Part shown: positions 53,806 through 64,000 of the stretch, in pieces
Layout of the letters: each line of letters opens with the position of its first letter
How positions within the stretch are numbered: position 1 is the first letter of the stretch
NCBI GenBank assembly: GCA_037179515.1
Contig: JAXCGZ010007676.1
Span: forward strand, 52,501 to 116,500
DNA: 64,000 nt
Source of the DNA: Halocaridina rubra
Lineage: Eukaryota > Arthropoda > Malacostraca > Decapoda > Atyidae
Reading direction: 5' to 3'
Translations under genes and position numbers: made by a program
Notes under the pieces: generated by a model
What the model saw: the letters and a program-made list of their open reading frames with translations, nothing else
What the model was told of the DNA's origin: nothing
The model's database searches: none

Positions 53806-54122
53806 TTTTATGATATGAACAAGTATTCTCATTCATTTCAGCTATCTCTGGTGCTTCCCAAGGCAGAGAAAAAATTTTAAGTGTTAATCACACATATGCC
53901 AACCCTACTTGCAGCATTGCCTTCTTATGAGTAACAAGTGAGACATATCCAAAATTATTTTTCTCACTTAATATGTCTTGAATTGCAAAGGTTCTCGAAA
54001 AAAAATGCCTGTGAAGAAGTTAAAGGAAAGAGGCCCCACTTGTAAAAAAAAAATCAGCAACTAGTAACAGTGTCTGACCACGATATAAACTTTATATTAC
54101 CTATAGGATTAAAATGATGTGA

Positions 54123-54312
54123 TTGGCTTTATGTCACGCACTCTATTTTCGACTGAGGGCTAGGACGATGCTTTCTTGCGAAGGACTTTGGTTTTGGCAG
54201 GTGTGATCATTACACTGAGTGAATGCCCTTTCTAACCTCAGACCATGGCGGGCCATGAACTCTCAACCTGACTCCTCAAAGTCACAAGCATCATCACTGT
54301 GCCACGGTGATT
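54123..54312 (-). mobile_element. Old, diverged S1-like copy
   Basis: Full-length but decayed: GGCTTTATGTCACGCACTCT, GAGGGCTAGGACGATGC, GCAGGTGTGATCATTACAC, head GTGCCACGGTGATTA. Shares GCAGGTGTGATC with the old copy at 8.1 kb. Confidence 0.75.
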
Positions 54313-54387
54313 AAAATACTTCATGAATTCTGAAAATAAAAAGGAAAAAATATCTAATTGTGGCAGATAAAAGATCGTCACACTTAC

Positions 54388-54514
54388 GCATCATTAATAA
54401 TCTCCATTCTATCCGATTTCTCAAACGAGAGTTCACCTTGACTACGACCTTGGAATGAGTAAATTGCCACAACAATACGACCCCCCCTCGACGGTGTCGA
54501 TGGTGTGACAGGTT
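54388..54514 (-). CDS. Src-family kinase exon: SH3 first half
   Basis: Acceptor TTTTTCACCCGCAG, donor GATGC|GTAAGT, 127 nt. Encodes (E)PVTPSTPSRGGRIVVAIY, SFQGRSQGELSFEKSDRMEI, INDA. A-I-Y-S-F replaces the usual ALYDY, and the acidic RT-loop positions read QGRSQGELSF. A Pro/Ser/Thr-rich stretch precedes SH3. It begins with two bases of a codon, so the preceding exon must end in phase 1. Confidence 0.93.
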
Positions 54515-54569
54515 CTGCGGGTGAAAAACTACTCGTTAATATCAGCATATGAAATAAATAATACAACAC

Positions 54570-56160
54570 ATATTTCTATGCTTCCAAATTATAATAAACA
54601 TAAAATATAATACTACTAATTTCTTTCAGAACAATTCATATACAGTTTAATATCAATAGTACGAGTTAATATAAAATAACATATACACATATAAAAAAAA
54701 AATTCTTTTTTTCTCTGTTTTTTATTGTGAAACAATCAATAAACAAGATATTCACACAGAATAAAAAAATAATAATTAAGTATATTAGTGATAAAGTTGG
54801 GTGACCACACTCATAACAAGAGGAACTAGTGTGCTCGATTATTAGGTGATTAAGAAGTGAAATGAAAGCACAATATATTAAAGAAGGATTATTTATAAAA
54901 TTATAAACTCATATTTCTCCTCCTAATTTTCTTTGTTGTTTTGATGTAAGAAGAGGAATGTAGGGAGGAAGGGACTGCAAATTCCCATGTGATGTTCTTT
55001 AAAACATGGATTATTTTTATACATGCAATATTAAATTACTCAATGCTTAACTACTAGTAACCGGTGATAAATCCGTTACAGAGACGCTCATTCCCACCAT
55101 AAATTAGTTGGTAAGATGGGAGCAAAAATGTGTCTCGGTCAGAGTTAAAAGTTATGGGTACTCTTGGTTATTATACTGTCACTGCTCAATTTCCCAAAAT
55201 AATTTGCCACTGCTATACCCTCTTTCCCTAACCTCGAACTTACTTTAAATTAGAAATTAGTGTTATTCCTGGAAATGGGAGGAGCTGGAGTAGTTCGACT
55301 CTTCGTCTATCGAATTATCAACGCACAAAGGTACTGCATATTCCCTACGCTAATCATCCGATTAATTCTCTCTTAAAACAAGTACGGAATAAATAGGATG
55401 AAATTCCTTTTCCTCACAGGGGGATATCCCACCCAGTTGCCTCCTACAGATAGCAGGGCATAAATGGGCAATATAATATTTTTTATCATCTCTGAAGATA
55501 CAGCATATATTAGATGCAAATAAAAAAAATTTATTTATATTATTTACAAATATTAATGGTTATTAAAATAACCGAGTATAAATAAACCTAGTAAAAGAAT
55601 GTTCTATGCTTACACGAAACCTAAAAGGCAACTGCTATTGGGTAAAATCTGTATATGTTTCTTTATGTATGATACTTGGTATCATACCAGTCTGTAATAT
55701 TCAGTAGGTAAATACAGGAGGTCTATACTGAAAAGTTAGGGCCCAGGTGGTCTTCATGTACTGAATAATGGGAGCATGTTGGCCTCTGGTGAACGTATGG
55801 CATTGATTCGCCCCTTACAAAGGAGCCGTGCGACTACTGAATACTTATGTATTAGAAAGAAAAAACACATTGTACTTAATTTGTTCTAGAAACTCGGGAA
55901 TATCATTTAGGTGATTTTTCAATTTGTAACAAACAATTAACTCAGATTATTTAGGACCATTTTGTAAAAATGCTAAATACCACATGAGCTACCAAAAAAG
56001 ACGTTCTTAATATATCGGTAGCTCAGTATATCTAGTGCCAGGCTTCCACTCAATAGGTCCCTTGGTGATCATCTGTTAGACATTGTCAACTTAAAATGCA
56101 GAGTGAATTCACAACAACATAAATAATGACTTGTGAAAGAGCAAAAATGTCTTCTCTAAT
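54570..56160 (-). other. Src intron, AT-rich
   Basis: No coding segment recognised. A GC-richer patch at 55,100-55,460 contains only short open frames. Confidence 0.5.
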
Positions 56161-56173
56161 TAACAAGTAAAGA

Positions 56174-56519
<346 letters not shown>

Positions 56520-56927
56520 AACCTCTAAGCAAAATGAAACAAGTTGGCAAGTACTTTTGATTTTAAGAATTCATTATCAAAGCCAGAGTCAAAGTAAGAG
56601 AATAATGAACATTTACATACAATTTTTTCGCCATAAAAGCAATCTCAATGGAGGATGAATAGAGTTAATCTATGAAACACCACTAATTAAAGATTAACCG
56701 AAACATTCTTTAAATCCTTTTAAAAAATACTCAACAGATTACAGGAATCATAATGTATAGAAGCCTAGTTGTAAACTGAAATAGTTTTTGAATGAAGAGA
56801 TTGAAGCAGTTTCAAGAAAATTTCAACTTACTATGTAATGAGATTTTGGTAATTATGTTTCAAAAATGTTACACATATTATAGGTATCTATCACAGCTGC
56901 GGCAGTCGGGCTGCAAGGCAGAAGAAC

Positions 56928-57105
56928 TTGGCCCACTTGTCCAGTGGTTGACTCAAGCAGAGAGGTCTGGGGGGGAGGTTTGTGGAAGCCCTTTTTGTTT
57001 TAGGAGCTATGATGAGTGATTGAGATATGTCTGTCTTCTGGCAAATTTCCGTGCTTTGACTCAGCCAGTTGCCTTACTAGGGGGGATCAGACATTGCATA
57101 TATAT
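56928..57105 (+). mobile_element. S6 SINE-like element
   Basis: AACTTGGCCCACTTGTCCAG, GTGGTTGACTCAAGCAGAGA, TGTGGAAGCCCTTTTTG, GTGCTTTGACTCAGCC. A second copy at 60.56-60.77 kb keeps the same block order. Confidence 0.68.
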
Positions 57106-57485
57106 GTATATATTTATCACATATACTGAAAGCTAGGCTTCCTCTTGGTAATACCTGAAGATACGTTACCCACTATTTCCATAAAAAAAATATTCATTTC
57201 ACATGCACACCTGCCATATACCACAACTGAAGTAGTTGACAGTTGTGGCATACTGAAATTTCAGACAGTTTGTCGTCATACGTGAGCCAAATTTTAATTT
57301 CAGGATTAATTCTATGTATGTCCAGAGCTGCGAAACGTTACAGGCATTTCTTCCAGTGTCAAAATTATTCTCATAATTTATTATGAAAGTATTTCAGAAT
57401 CAAAACAAAATTTATCAAGCAGTGACGATGAAAGCACACACTAACAAGCACTGCGGAAACACGCAAAAGCACAGCAAGCAATGTG

Positions 57486-57695
57486 ATCAAATGCATCTAC
57501 GATTAGTGCCAATCAAACATGCAACACGATCAAATGCAGCTACAATTAGTACCAATCTAAAGCATGCAATGTAATCAGATGTATTTACGAATATTACTAA
57601 TCAAACGCATGCAATTTAATCACATGCATCTATGTATATTACCAATCAAACGCAAGAAATACGATCAGACGCATCTACGAATATTACACAATCAA
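57486..57695. repeat. About 45-bp tandem repeat, 5 copies
   Basis: ATCAAATGCATCTACGATTA, CCAATCAAACATGCAACACG type units, period about 45 bp. Open frames across it are repeat shadows. Confidence 0.85.
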
Positions 57696-57867
57696 AAATA
57701 TCAAACGAAAGTCACTCTGGCCATGAGAGAAGGTATTGTCATCATTATTCACTATCCCCTTAAAAAATAATAACAATTCTGTTTTTAAAACAAAACTTCA
57801 TTAAAACTCAATCCTAACAGACAGGTAATTAAAAATAATGTAAATATAAATTCAAAAATTATTAATA

Positions 57868-58010
57868 CCCTGGAGTTTGTTAAGAGGAGTAACCACAAGG
57901 TGTTCTAAGTTATTCATATTTACAAGGCTAGGCACATGACCTAACCTAACAAATTACAGGGCTATTTGACTTTATATGGGGTTCTGGGGGTTGCTCATCT
58001 TTACAAAACC
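57868..58010. mobile_element. Diverged MITE-like element (array family)
   Basis: GTTTGTTAAGAGGAGTAACC, ACAAGGTGTTCTAAGTTATT, CATATTTACAAGGCTAGGCA, then ACAAATTACAGGGCTATTTG and TTTATATGGGGTTCTGGG: the blocks of the 43.5-kb element in order, with decayed ends. Confidence 0.7.
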
Positions 58011-58127
58011 CAATAGTCTTAGACATAGAAAGAAAAATAGTCAATAATGATGGACGCCCGTGAGATAGTTAATATGTACATCCGTACGTGACCGTAACGA
58101 GATGTTCGGTCATGCGTGCAAACGTAC

Positions 58128-58169
58128 CTGGTGTATTGGATCTAGGCGTCCAACGATGAGAACACCTAA
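58128..58169 (-). CDS. Putative 42-nt Src exon before SH3
   Basis: Between TTTCTGCTCTTTCCATTTTGC-type pyrimidine-rich sequence with ATGGTACAG acceptor and donor CCAG|GTACGT. It is open only in the frame that fits: (x)xRCSHRWTPRSNTP, ending with one base G that joins AA of the next exon to give glutamate. The result, SNTP-E-PVTPSTPSRGG, reads as a continuous Pro/Ser/Thr-rich unique region. Supported by splice sites and phase only, not by protein similarity. Confidence 0.5.
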
Positions 58170-58199
58170 CTGTACCATGCAAAATGGAAAGAGCAGAAA

Positions 58200-59420
58200 T
58201 ATAAAAAAAAATATATATATAAAATATCAGAAGTAAACTTTCAATACCCTTTAATAGGGACCCAAAAAGACCAATAAACATTTCCATCGTCATGCAGTCC
58301 AAAGATACAGTAAACTAATTTCAACTCATGTATTACAAGAAGCACGTGAATATTGTCAATAAGATAATTTTTTACTACGAAAGGAAAACATGACACAACG
58401 GAGTACCTCTGGGATTACGAGTACATTTATCTACTTATAAATACACTTATCTACTTATAAATATACTCGTGAATGCTAAGGTAGTCCGCTGTTTCCTGTT
58501 TTCATTTTGTAGTCAAAAATAATCATGTATTACATGAAAAAGGTTATAAATGGAACACTTCTTGTTTATCACATGTACTGGTTTGACAGAATAACTGAAT
58601 GTAACAGACTATGCCCATGCTATACCACATTCTAAACTGTTATTCTTCATTCCCCTGGAAAAATTGAATAAACAAAGAATGTAACAGACTATACCCATGC
58701 TAAACCACATTCTAAACTATCATTCTTCTTTCCAATAGAGAAATTTATACGTATATAAAAGAGCTTAAGACATTAAGACTTAAAATGGAAAATCATGCTT
58801 TTCGACCAAAAGTTCAGCGCAAACACATACAGTACGAGACCAATCGCAATTCGTATTTTTAAAGATTTAACTTCACATAATCATCAAATATTTATTTAGT
58901 AAACAAATGACTGTCTATATATCAAGTGCTTGTAAAGCACAACTAATGTAAATGACACATTCTAAATTAAGAAAAACTAAATGAAAAAATAAATACAAAG
59001 AAATGTTAGCAGTACAAGTATACCTAAGAGTATAATTTATCAAGATAATGATGTGTCAACCAAGAGGTAGACCATAATGGTATGTTTGAGTTTACATTAT
59101 TAATATTCTTATTACTATCACTTTTATTATTATTATCACTATCATTATTATCATCATAAACCAATCCACAATCCCTATAAACCAGAATCCTCCAAAAGAA
59201 GCAGCAACTTGGTGAGGAAAAAGAAAAAAAGAGAAGGTAAAAAAAAATTTAAATAAAATTCTATAAATTGTTACAACTCAGTACTGCAACAGTGGCATCC
59301 CAGGGTTAATGCAGCTGAACCTGCATATGCAAGCTGGGGAAATTTATTGAGGGCAATATATATCTTATATGCAGAGAGTCAGGATGGCATCAGGAAAGGA
59401 TGAGATGGAAGTGCTGGTTC
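58200..59420. other. AT-rich DNA, probable Src upstream intron
   Basis: No coding exon recognised. A local duplication is visible: AATGTAACAGACTATGCCCA, CCACATTCTAAACTGTTATT at about 58,598 and again at about 58,678. Confidence 0.45.
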
Positions 59421-59431
59421 TTCTTATATTT

Positions 59432-59710
<279 letters not shown>

Positions 59711-60554
59711 TGTTTTCCAAGAAGCATTTGAATACAATAAATATGATTATTTTGCACGATGGGAAAAGCAGGAGACAACGGAGAACCTTGACACTTACGG
59801 GTAAATTTTCCTACTCATCTTCAGCGTAGTCAAAATGATCAGATAGATATATGGACTGTATTATCCCAAGGGATCATCTAGAAGAGGACTATAAATGATG
59901 CAAATGACAGAAAAAAATAGTAAATAATTGAAAATACTATAAAAAAACAGATATGAAAAAGGAGGAATTTGAAAAGACAGAAAACAAAAGTGAGAGATGA
60001 GCAAACTCGAGTAAAATGAAATGGACACTGGAACTTCAAGAATAACAAAAACCGATTTAATATAATCATGAACACATTTTTGCCAATGTGAATGTATGCA
60101 TTGTTGTTGTTGTTCCCTGAGCTGGCTGGGCTGAATAGCCCAGAGTCCCTAATGAGAGTCACTGATGATCCCAAGCTTTCTCACAGAGCTTTCAGGGAGT
60201 GTATGTGATGTTGGTGGTTTATGTGGTTCCATGCATTTAAATTAAGTATTAAAGTATTATGTTGGCATTATATTATTACTATGATGAATAACAGCTGCTA
60301 TAAAGAATATCTGATTTTAAGCTATAAAAAAATGATTATATTTCAACAAATTTACTTCTACCACGAAATTATTCTCAAGCAATAAAATAAAAACATCTGC
60401 TGATATCATGCAGATCTAAAAAAATCTGCATAAAAGAGCTGCAGATTTCATACAGAAATCTGCCTATATGAAACATTAATCTGTAACACATTGTACGAAA
60501 AAACGACTGCTAAAGGCAGTCAGAAATCAACTGGTATACCAGAGGTATGACCAC

Positions 60555-60770
60555 CATGGCACTAGATTCTTGCCCACTTTCTCTGTGGTTGACCCAAGCA
60601 GTGTGGTAGTGAGGAATTGTGGTAAACCTTTATTTCTAAGGAGCTGAGGAGTGGAGGGGTCTGGCTTTCAGTGAATGTGTGTGCTCTGACGCTACTATCC
60701 CTCATACAAGGGTAACTGCAGCCTATAAATAAGTATTGAAGTATGTATGTCTATGCATGTATGTCTGAAT
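60555..60770 (+). mobile_element. S6 SINE-like element, diverged
   Basis: TTCTTGCCCACTTTCTCTG, GTGGTTGACCCAAGCAGTGT, GTGGTAAACCTTTATTTCTA, GTGCTCTGACGC, then GTATGTATGTC tail. Confidence 0.62.
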
Positions 60771-61358
60771 GAATATATCCACCAAATGTCAACACTATAC
60801 TCTGCAACGAGCTTAAGTGAATTTCTTTGGAGAAGCTCATTCAAAATATAATTGAATAAAATCAGTATCCCAGACTTGCTCTCAAAATTCTACATGAAGC
60901 AACTAAGGTATTACACGATGCAAAGGCCAGTCCCACATTAAAAATGCATTATATAAAATTAATCTCTACTTAAAAGTGAATAAACTCTCAGAAAAGATAT
61001 GCTACAGAGTCTCACTCTTTCAAAATTAACTACCTAAATAATATAGAAGGAACATCTCAAATATTTAAACGACAAATACAATTTATATCATCAAGACTTG
61101 AACCATCAAACAATGTTATAGAGTACGCAACGTAATGGCTTAACCTTTTGAGTTTATAGGTGGTCTGGGTTGTTTATAAAGAGGATTTTTTATTTATGAA
61201 TTTCCAACTTAAGTAGGGGGTTTTGGAATGAACTATAGACGTAGGACGAGGTATTACTCTATAATACATTGGAAAAGATGGACCCTCTGAGACGACTTTC
61301 AAAACTACAGGGGATTATAACAATTATATGCTCATAGTAAGTAGAAAAACCATTTATT
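60771..61358. other. Unassigned spacer
   Basis: No gene or repeat recognised; short open frames only. Confidence 0.4.
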
Positions 61359-61607
<249 letters not shown>

Positions 61608-61629
61608 TGTTTTCACATGTGGTAATGTG

Positions 61630-61631
<2 letters not shown>

Positions 61632-61725
<94 letters not shown>
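61632..61725. repeat. (AT)n tract right of tRNA-like palindrome
   Basis: AT run ending exactly at CAGGTATACC, the left end of the Tigger-like element. Confidence 0.96.
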
Positions 61726-61728
<3 letters not shown>

Positions 61729-61905
61729 GTATACCTCACCCAACGTCGTTAATTGATTCCAGGAGAGACGACTTAAGTCGAAAAACGATTTAAATCGAAT
61801 TAGCTTGTCTCTAAGCTAGCCTAGATATACAGATTTTCTGTAGTAGTAGAATAGTAGGGTGGGATATGCCTTTTGCAACGGCTCCCAAGTCTTGGTTTTG
61901 CTTTG

Positions 61906-62274
61906 CTAAATTGTTTGTGCGGTTTTTATTATTTGCTTTCTTTTTCTACAAATTCTTTTTATAAATTCTTTTCTTTCTTTGACGTCTTTTTCACTACAAT
62001 ATCTAAATAACAATATATTAGCAATTATTTCGATTTTCTTTTCTATATATGGTTGTGCTAAAAAACTATATTCTGTTCTTACTTGTGCATATGCTTCACA
62101 AAATAGTAGAAAATGTTCTAGGCTCTCTTCACATTGTTCACACGTTGGGCAGGTGGTATCTTTATTTTTAAATTTATGTACAGTAAACAAATTAATGAAC
62201 TCTATTAAGCCGTTGGCAACAGGCTTAGCATGGTGGCCAGTGTTGCCAGATAAAGCGGATGTTTTTATTTTCAA
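61906..62274 (-). pseudogene. LINE C-terminal zinc-binding fragment
   Basis: Open frame of about 122 codons with GHHAKPVANGLIEF, then TTCPTCEQCEESLEHFLLFC. The C-x-x-C-x-x-C-x6-H-x4-C layout resembles the C-terminal zinc-binding region found after RT/RNase H in several LINE clades. No catalytic domain remains. It lies inside the Tigger-like element, so either it was captured or it inserted there. Confidence 0.6.
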
Positions 62275-62439
62275 ATGTATGGTACATTTTAAGATATACT
62301 GTATATTAATTACAAGATGGTAGTACTGTAATTTAAATAAAAATGTACTTCATCTTTAAGATACTTCATATAACTTACCAGCTTACATGTATGTTTTTTA
62401 TATTTAGCATTTCTCTCATTTATGTATTCTGGCAACATT

Positions 62440-62992
62440 GATGGTGGCAGCGAGGACGAGGATGCATACGTTTTGTCACAATTCCGTATCAGCTGATGTG
62501 CCCGCATACGCTATTTCCCTGACAATATTATATTAAAAATATGTTTGCTGTTAGTTCTTAATGCTTTTTGTCAATTTTCTTAATAATACCCAATTGCATT
62601 AAGCTGTAGAAGAGGCGTAGGATGCGGGAGAACGAACCTCTATCGGCACACGTTTTGCTACTTCCGTATCAGCTGATGCACCCTCACACGCTATTTCCCT
62701 GACGATATTATATTAAAAATATGTTTGCTGTTTGCTCTTAATGCTTTTATTCAATTTTCTTCATAATATCCAACTGCATTAAGCGGTAGAAGAGGAGTAG
62801 GATGCGGGAGAACGAACCTCTATCGGCAAACGATTTGCTACTTCCGTATCAGCTGATGCACCCTCACACGCTATTTCCCTAACAATATTATATTAAAGAT
62901 AACTTTGCTGTTTGTTCTTAATGCTTTTATTCAATTTTCTTCATAATATCCGATTGCATTAAGCGGTAGAAGAGGAGTAGGATGCGGGAGAA
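62440..62992. repeat. About 180-bp tandem repeat, 3 copies
   Basis: TTCCGTATCAGCTGATG, CACACGCTATTTCCCTGAC and GTAGAAGAGGAGTAGGATGC recur with period about 180 bp (anchors near 62483, 62663, 62843). Confidence 0.9.
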
Positions 62993-63317
62993 CAAACCAG
63001 TGCTGCCAGGTCAAGCTGTCAAAAATTTCCTAGATTCGCTTACAAAATATCCCTATTTGACTCAAAATATCCCCGTTATAGATACATATACAAGGCTATA
63101 TACATTTCAATTTCTTCATCTCAATTACAACACAGAGTAAAAATATAAAGAATTAGAATAATAATAGCCAGTTCTCCAGAATTTCCCTAGATTTTCCCTC
63201 TTTCTTATTTGGATTTTCCCTAGATTTTAGTGAATTTTCAAGTTTCTTCCCTGTTTCCCTGTACCCACCTGAATTTCCCTAAAACAAGGAAATTTCCCTG
63301 TACCTAGCAGCCTAGGC
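62993..63317. mobile_element. Insertion splitting the 180-bp repeat
   Basis: Interrupts a repeat unit between GGGAGAAC and GAACCTCTATCGGC. Contains AGTGCTGCCAGGTCAAGC and several TTTCCCTAGATTTT phrases. No terminal repeats identified; type unknown. Confidence 0.5.
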
Positions 63318-63480
63318 ACGAACCTCTATCGGCAAATGTTTTGCTACTTCCGTATCAGCTGATGCACCCTCACACGCTATTTCCCTGACAATATTATATT
63401 AAAAATAACTTTGCTGTTTGTTCTTAATGGTTTTTTTTAATTTTCTGCATAATATCCGATCATAGCCAGTTTATTGTCTA
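63318..63480. repeat. Fourth copy of the 180-bp repeat
   Basis: Resumes with GAACCTCTATCGGCAAATG and ends near CATAATATCCGATCAT. Confidence 0.85.
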
Positions 63481-64000
63481 GCATTATAACATGACGCTTA
63501 GCACTTGCACTAGGAATTTTCTTAGGTGCCATGGGGGCAAAATATAAGGTCACAAATGAGAATGAGAGTAGTCGATAAACAGATGTATACCGTGCATAAA
63601 CAATAGCGGTTTCGCGGGAATGACGATTGACGACGCCTAACGGTAGATATTGGAACTACTGTACGTATTTTAATAAGATTTTATATGCTTTTATTCTTAT
63701 TTATTGTACAATAACATGATTTTATGTGCTTTTGTTTTTATTTATAGTACAGTAACATGATTTCATGTGCTTTTAATGGTTTTCTAGTGATATTATGATT
63801 CCAATATTTGTAGCGGATTATAATGACGTAAACTTTATTTTTATTTTTTTTTTATTTTTCCATATATTTTTTTGAAAACCGACGTATAATCGAGAACGAC
63901 TTAACTTGAAACGACTTAAGCCGAGGTATACCTTATATATACAGTATATGAGAAATAATCGCCCACATATTCATGATTTTAGAGCATCAGGAGGTCCTCA

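Larger units (their letters stand above)
61726..63934. mobile_element. Decayed Tigger/pogo-like DNA transposon, non-autonomous
   Basis: Left end CAGGTATACCTCACCCAACG and right end, on the complement, AGGTATACCTCGGCTTAAGT. CAGG-ATACCTC ends are characteristic of Tigger/pogo elements, which target TA, and TA occurs at both edges. Subterminal blocks (GACGACTTAAGTCG left, ACGACTTAAGCCG right) also pair. No transposase frame remains. Inside are a LINE zinc-finger fragment and 180-bp repeats. Confidence 0.62.

Overview
The window looks like one contig from a repeat-rich arthropod nuclear genome. A decapod crustacean is the best guess, from the density of CR1-like LINEs, tRNA-derived SINEs, long (AT)n, (GA)n and (TAA)n tracts, and an arthropod-type Src gene with long introns. 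The species cannot be read from the sequence. There is no operon-like or prokaryotic architecture.

Layout. 1-5.6 kb: a CR1-type LINE with one uninterrupted endonuclease/reverse-transcriptase frame, then old SINE pieces and microsatellites. 5.6-8.6 kb: a tandem pile-up of one abundant tRNA-derived SINE (called S1 here). 8.7-13.9 kb: a palindrome-bearing satellite of about 124 bp, split by a 5'-truncated but open LINE. 14-30 kb: about 25 S1 copies, other SINEs (S2-S6), two TTAA-flanked MITEs, a 76-bp satellite with CRE-like sites, scattered LINE C-terminal fragments, and at 29.75 kb the last exon of a BRI3-like membrane protein gene on the + strand. 30.7-32.1 kb: a higher-order tandem array (469 bp, five subunits) grown from one arm of a MITE-like element. 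32-41.8 kb: mostly single-copy AT-rich DNA. 41.8-58.2 kb: a Src-family tyrosine kinase gene (Src64B-like) on the - strand, in order SH3, SH2, kinase, with two alternative last coding exons. 58-64 kb: more AT tracts, a tRNA-like palindrome and a decayed Tigger/pogo-like transposon.

How the parts relate. The only host genes supported are the Src kinase (most exons; N-terminal SH4 exon not found) and the BRI3-like terminal exon. Nearly all other coding sequence belongs to non-LTR retrotransposons. Two SINE families appear paired with LINEs by shared 3' tails: S2 with the LINE at 9.6-12.5 kb, and S4 with the LINE fragment at 17.3-17.7 kb. The Src gene shows repeat expansion acting on splice sites: the acceptor of one kinase exon and the donor of an SH2 exon have each been tandemly copied into the intron.

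Family names S1-S6 and 'foldback element' are labels used only here. Identities were judged by eye; no database search was run.
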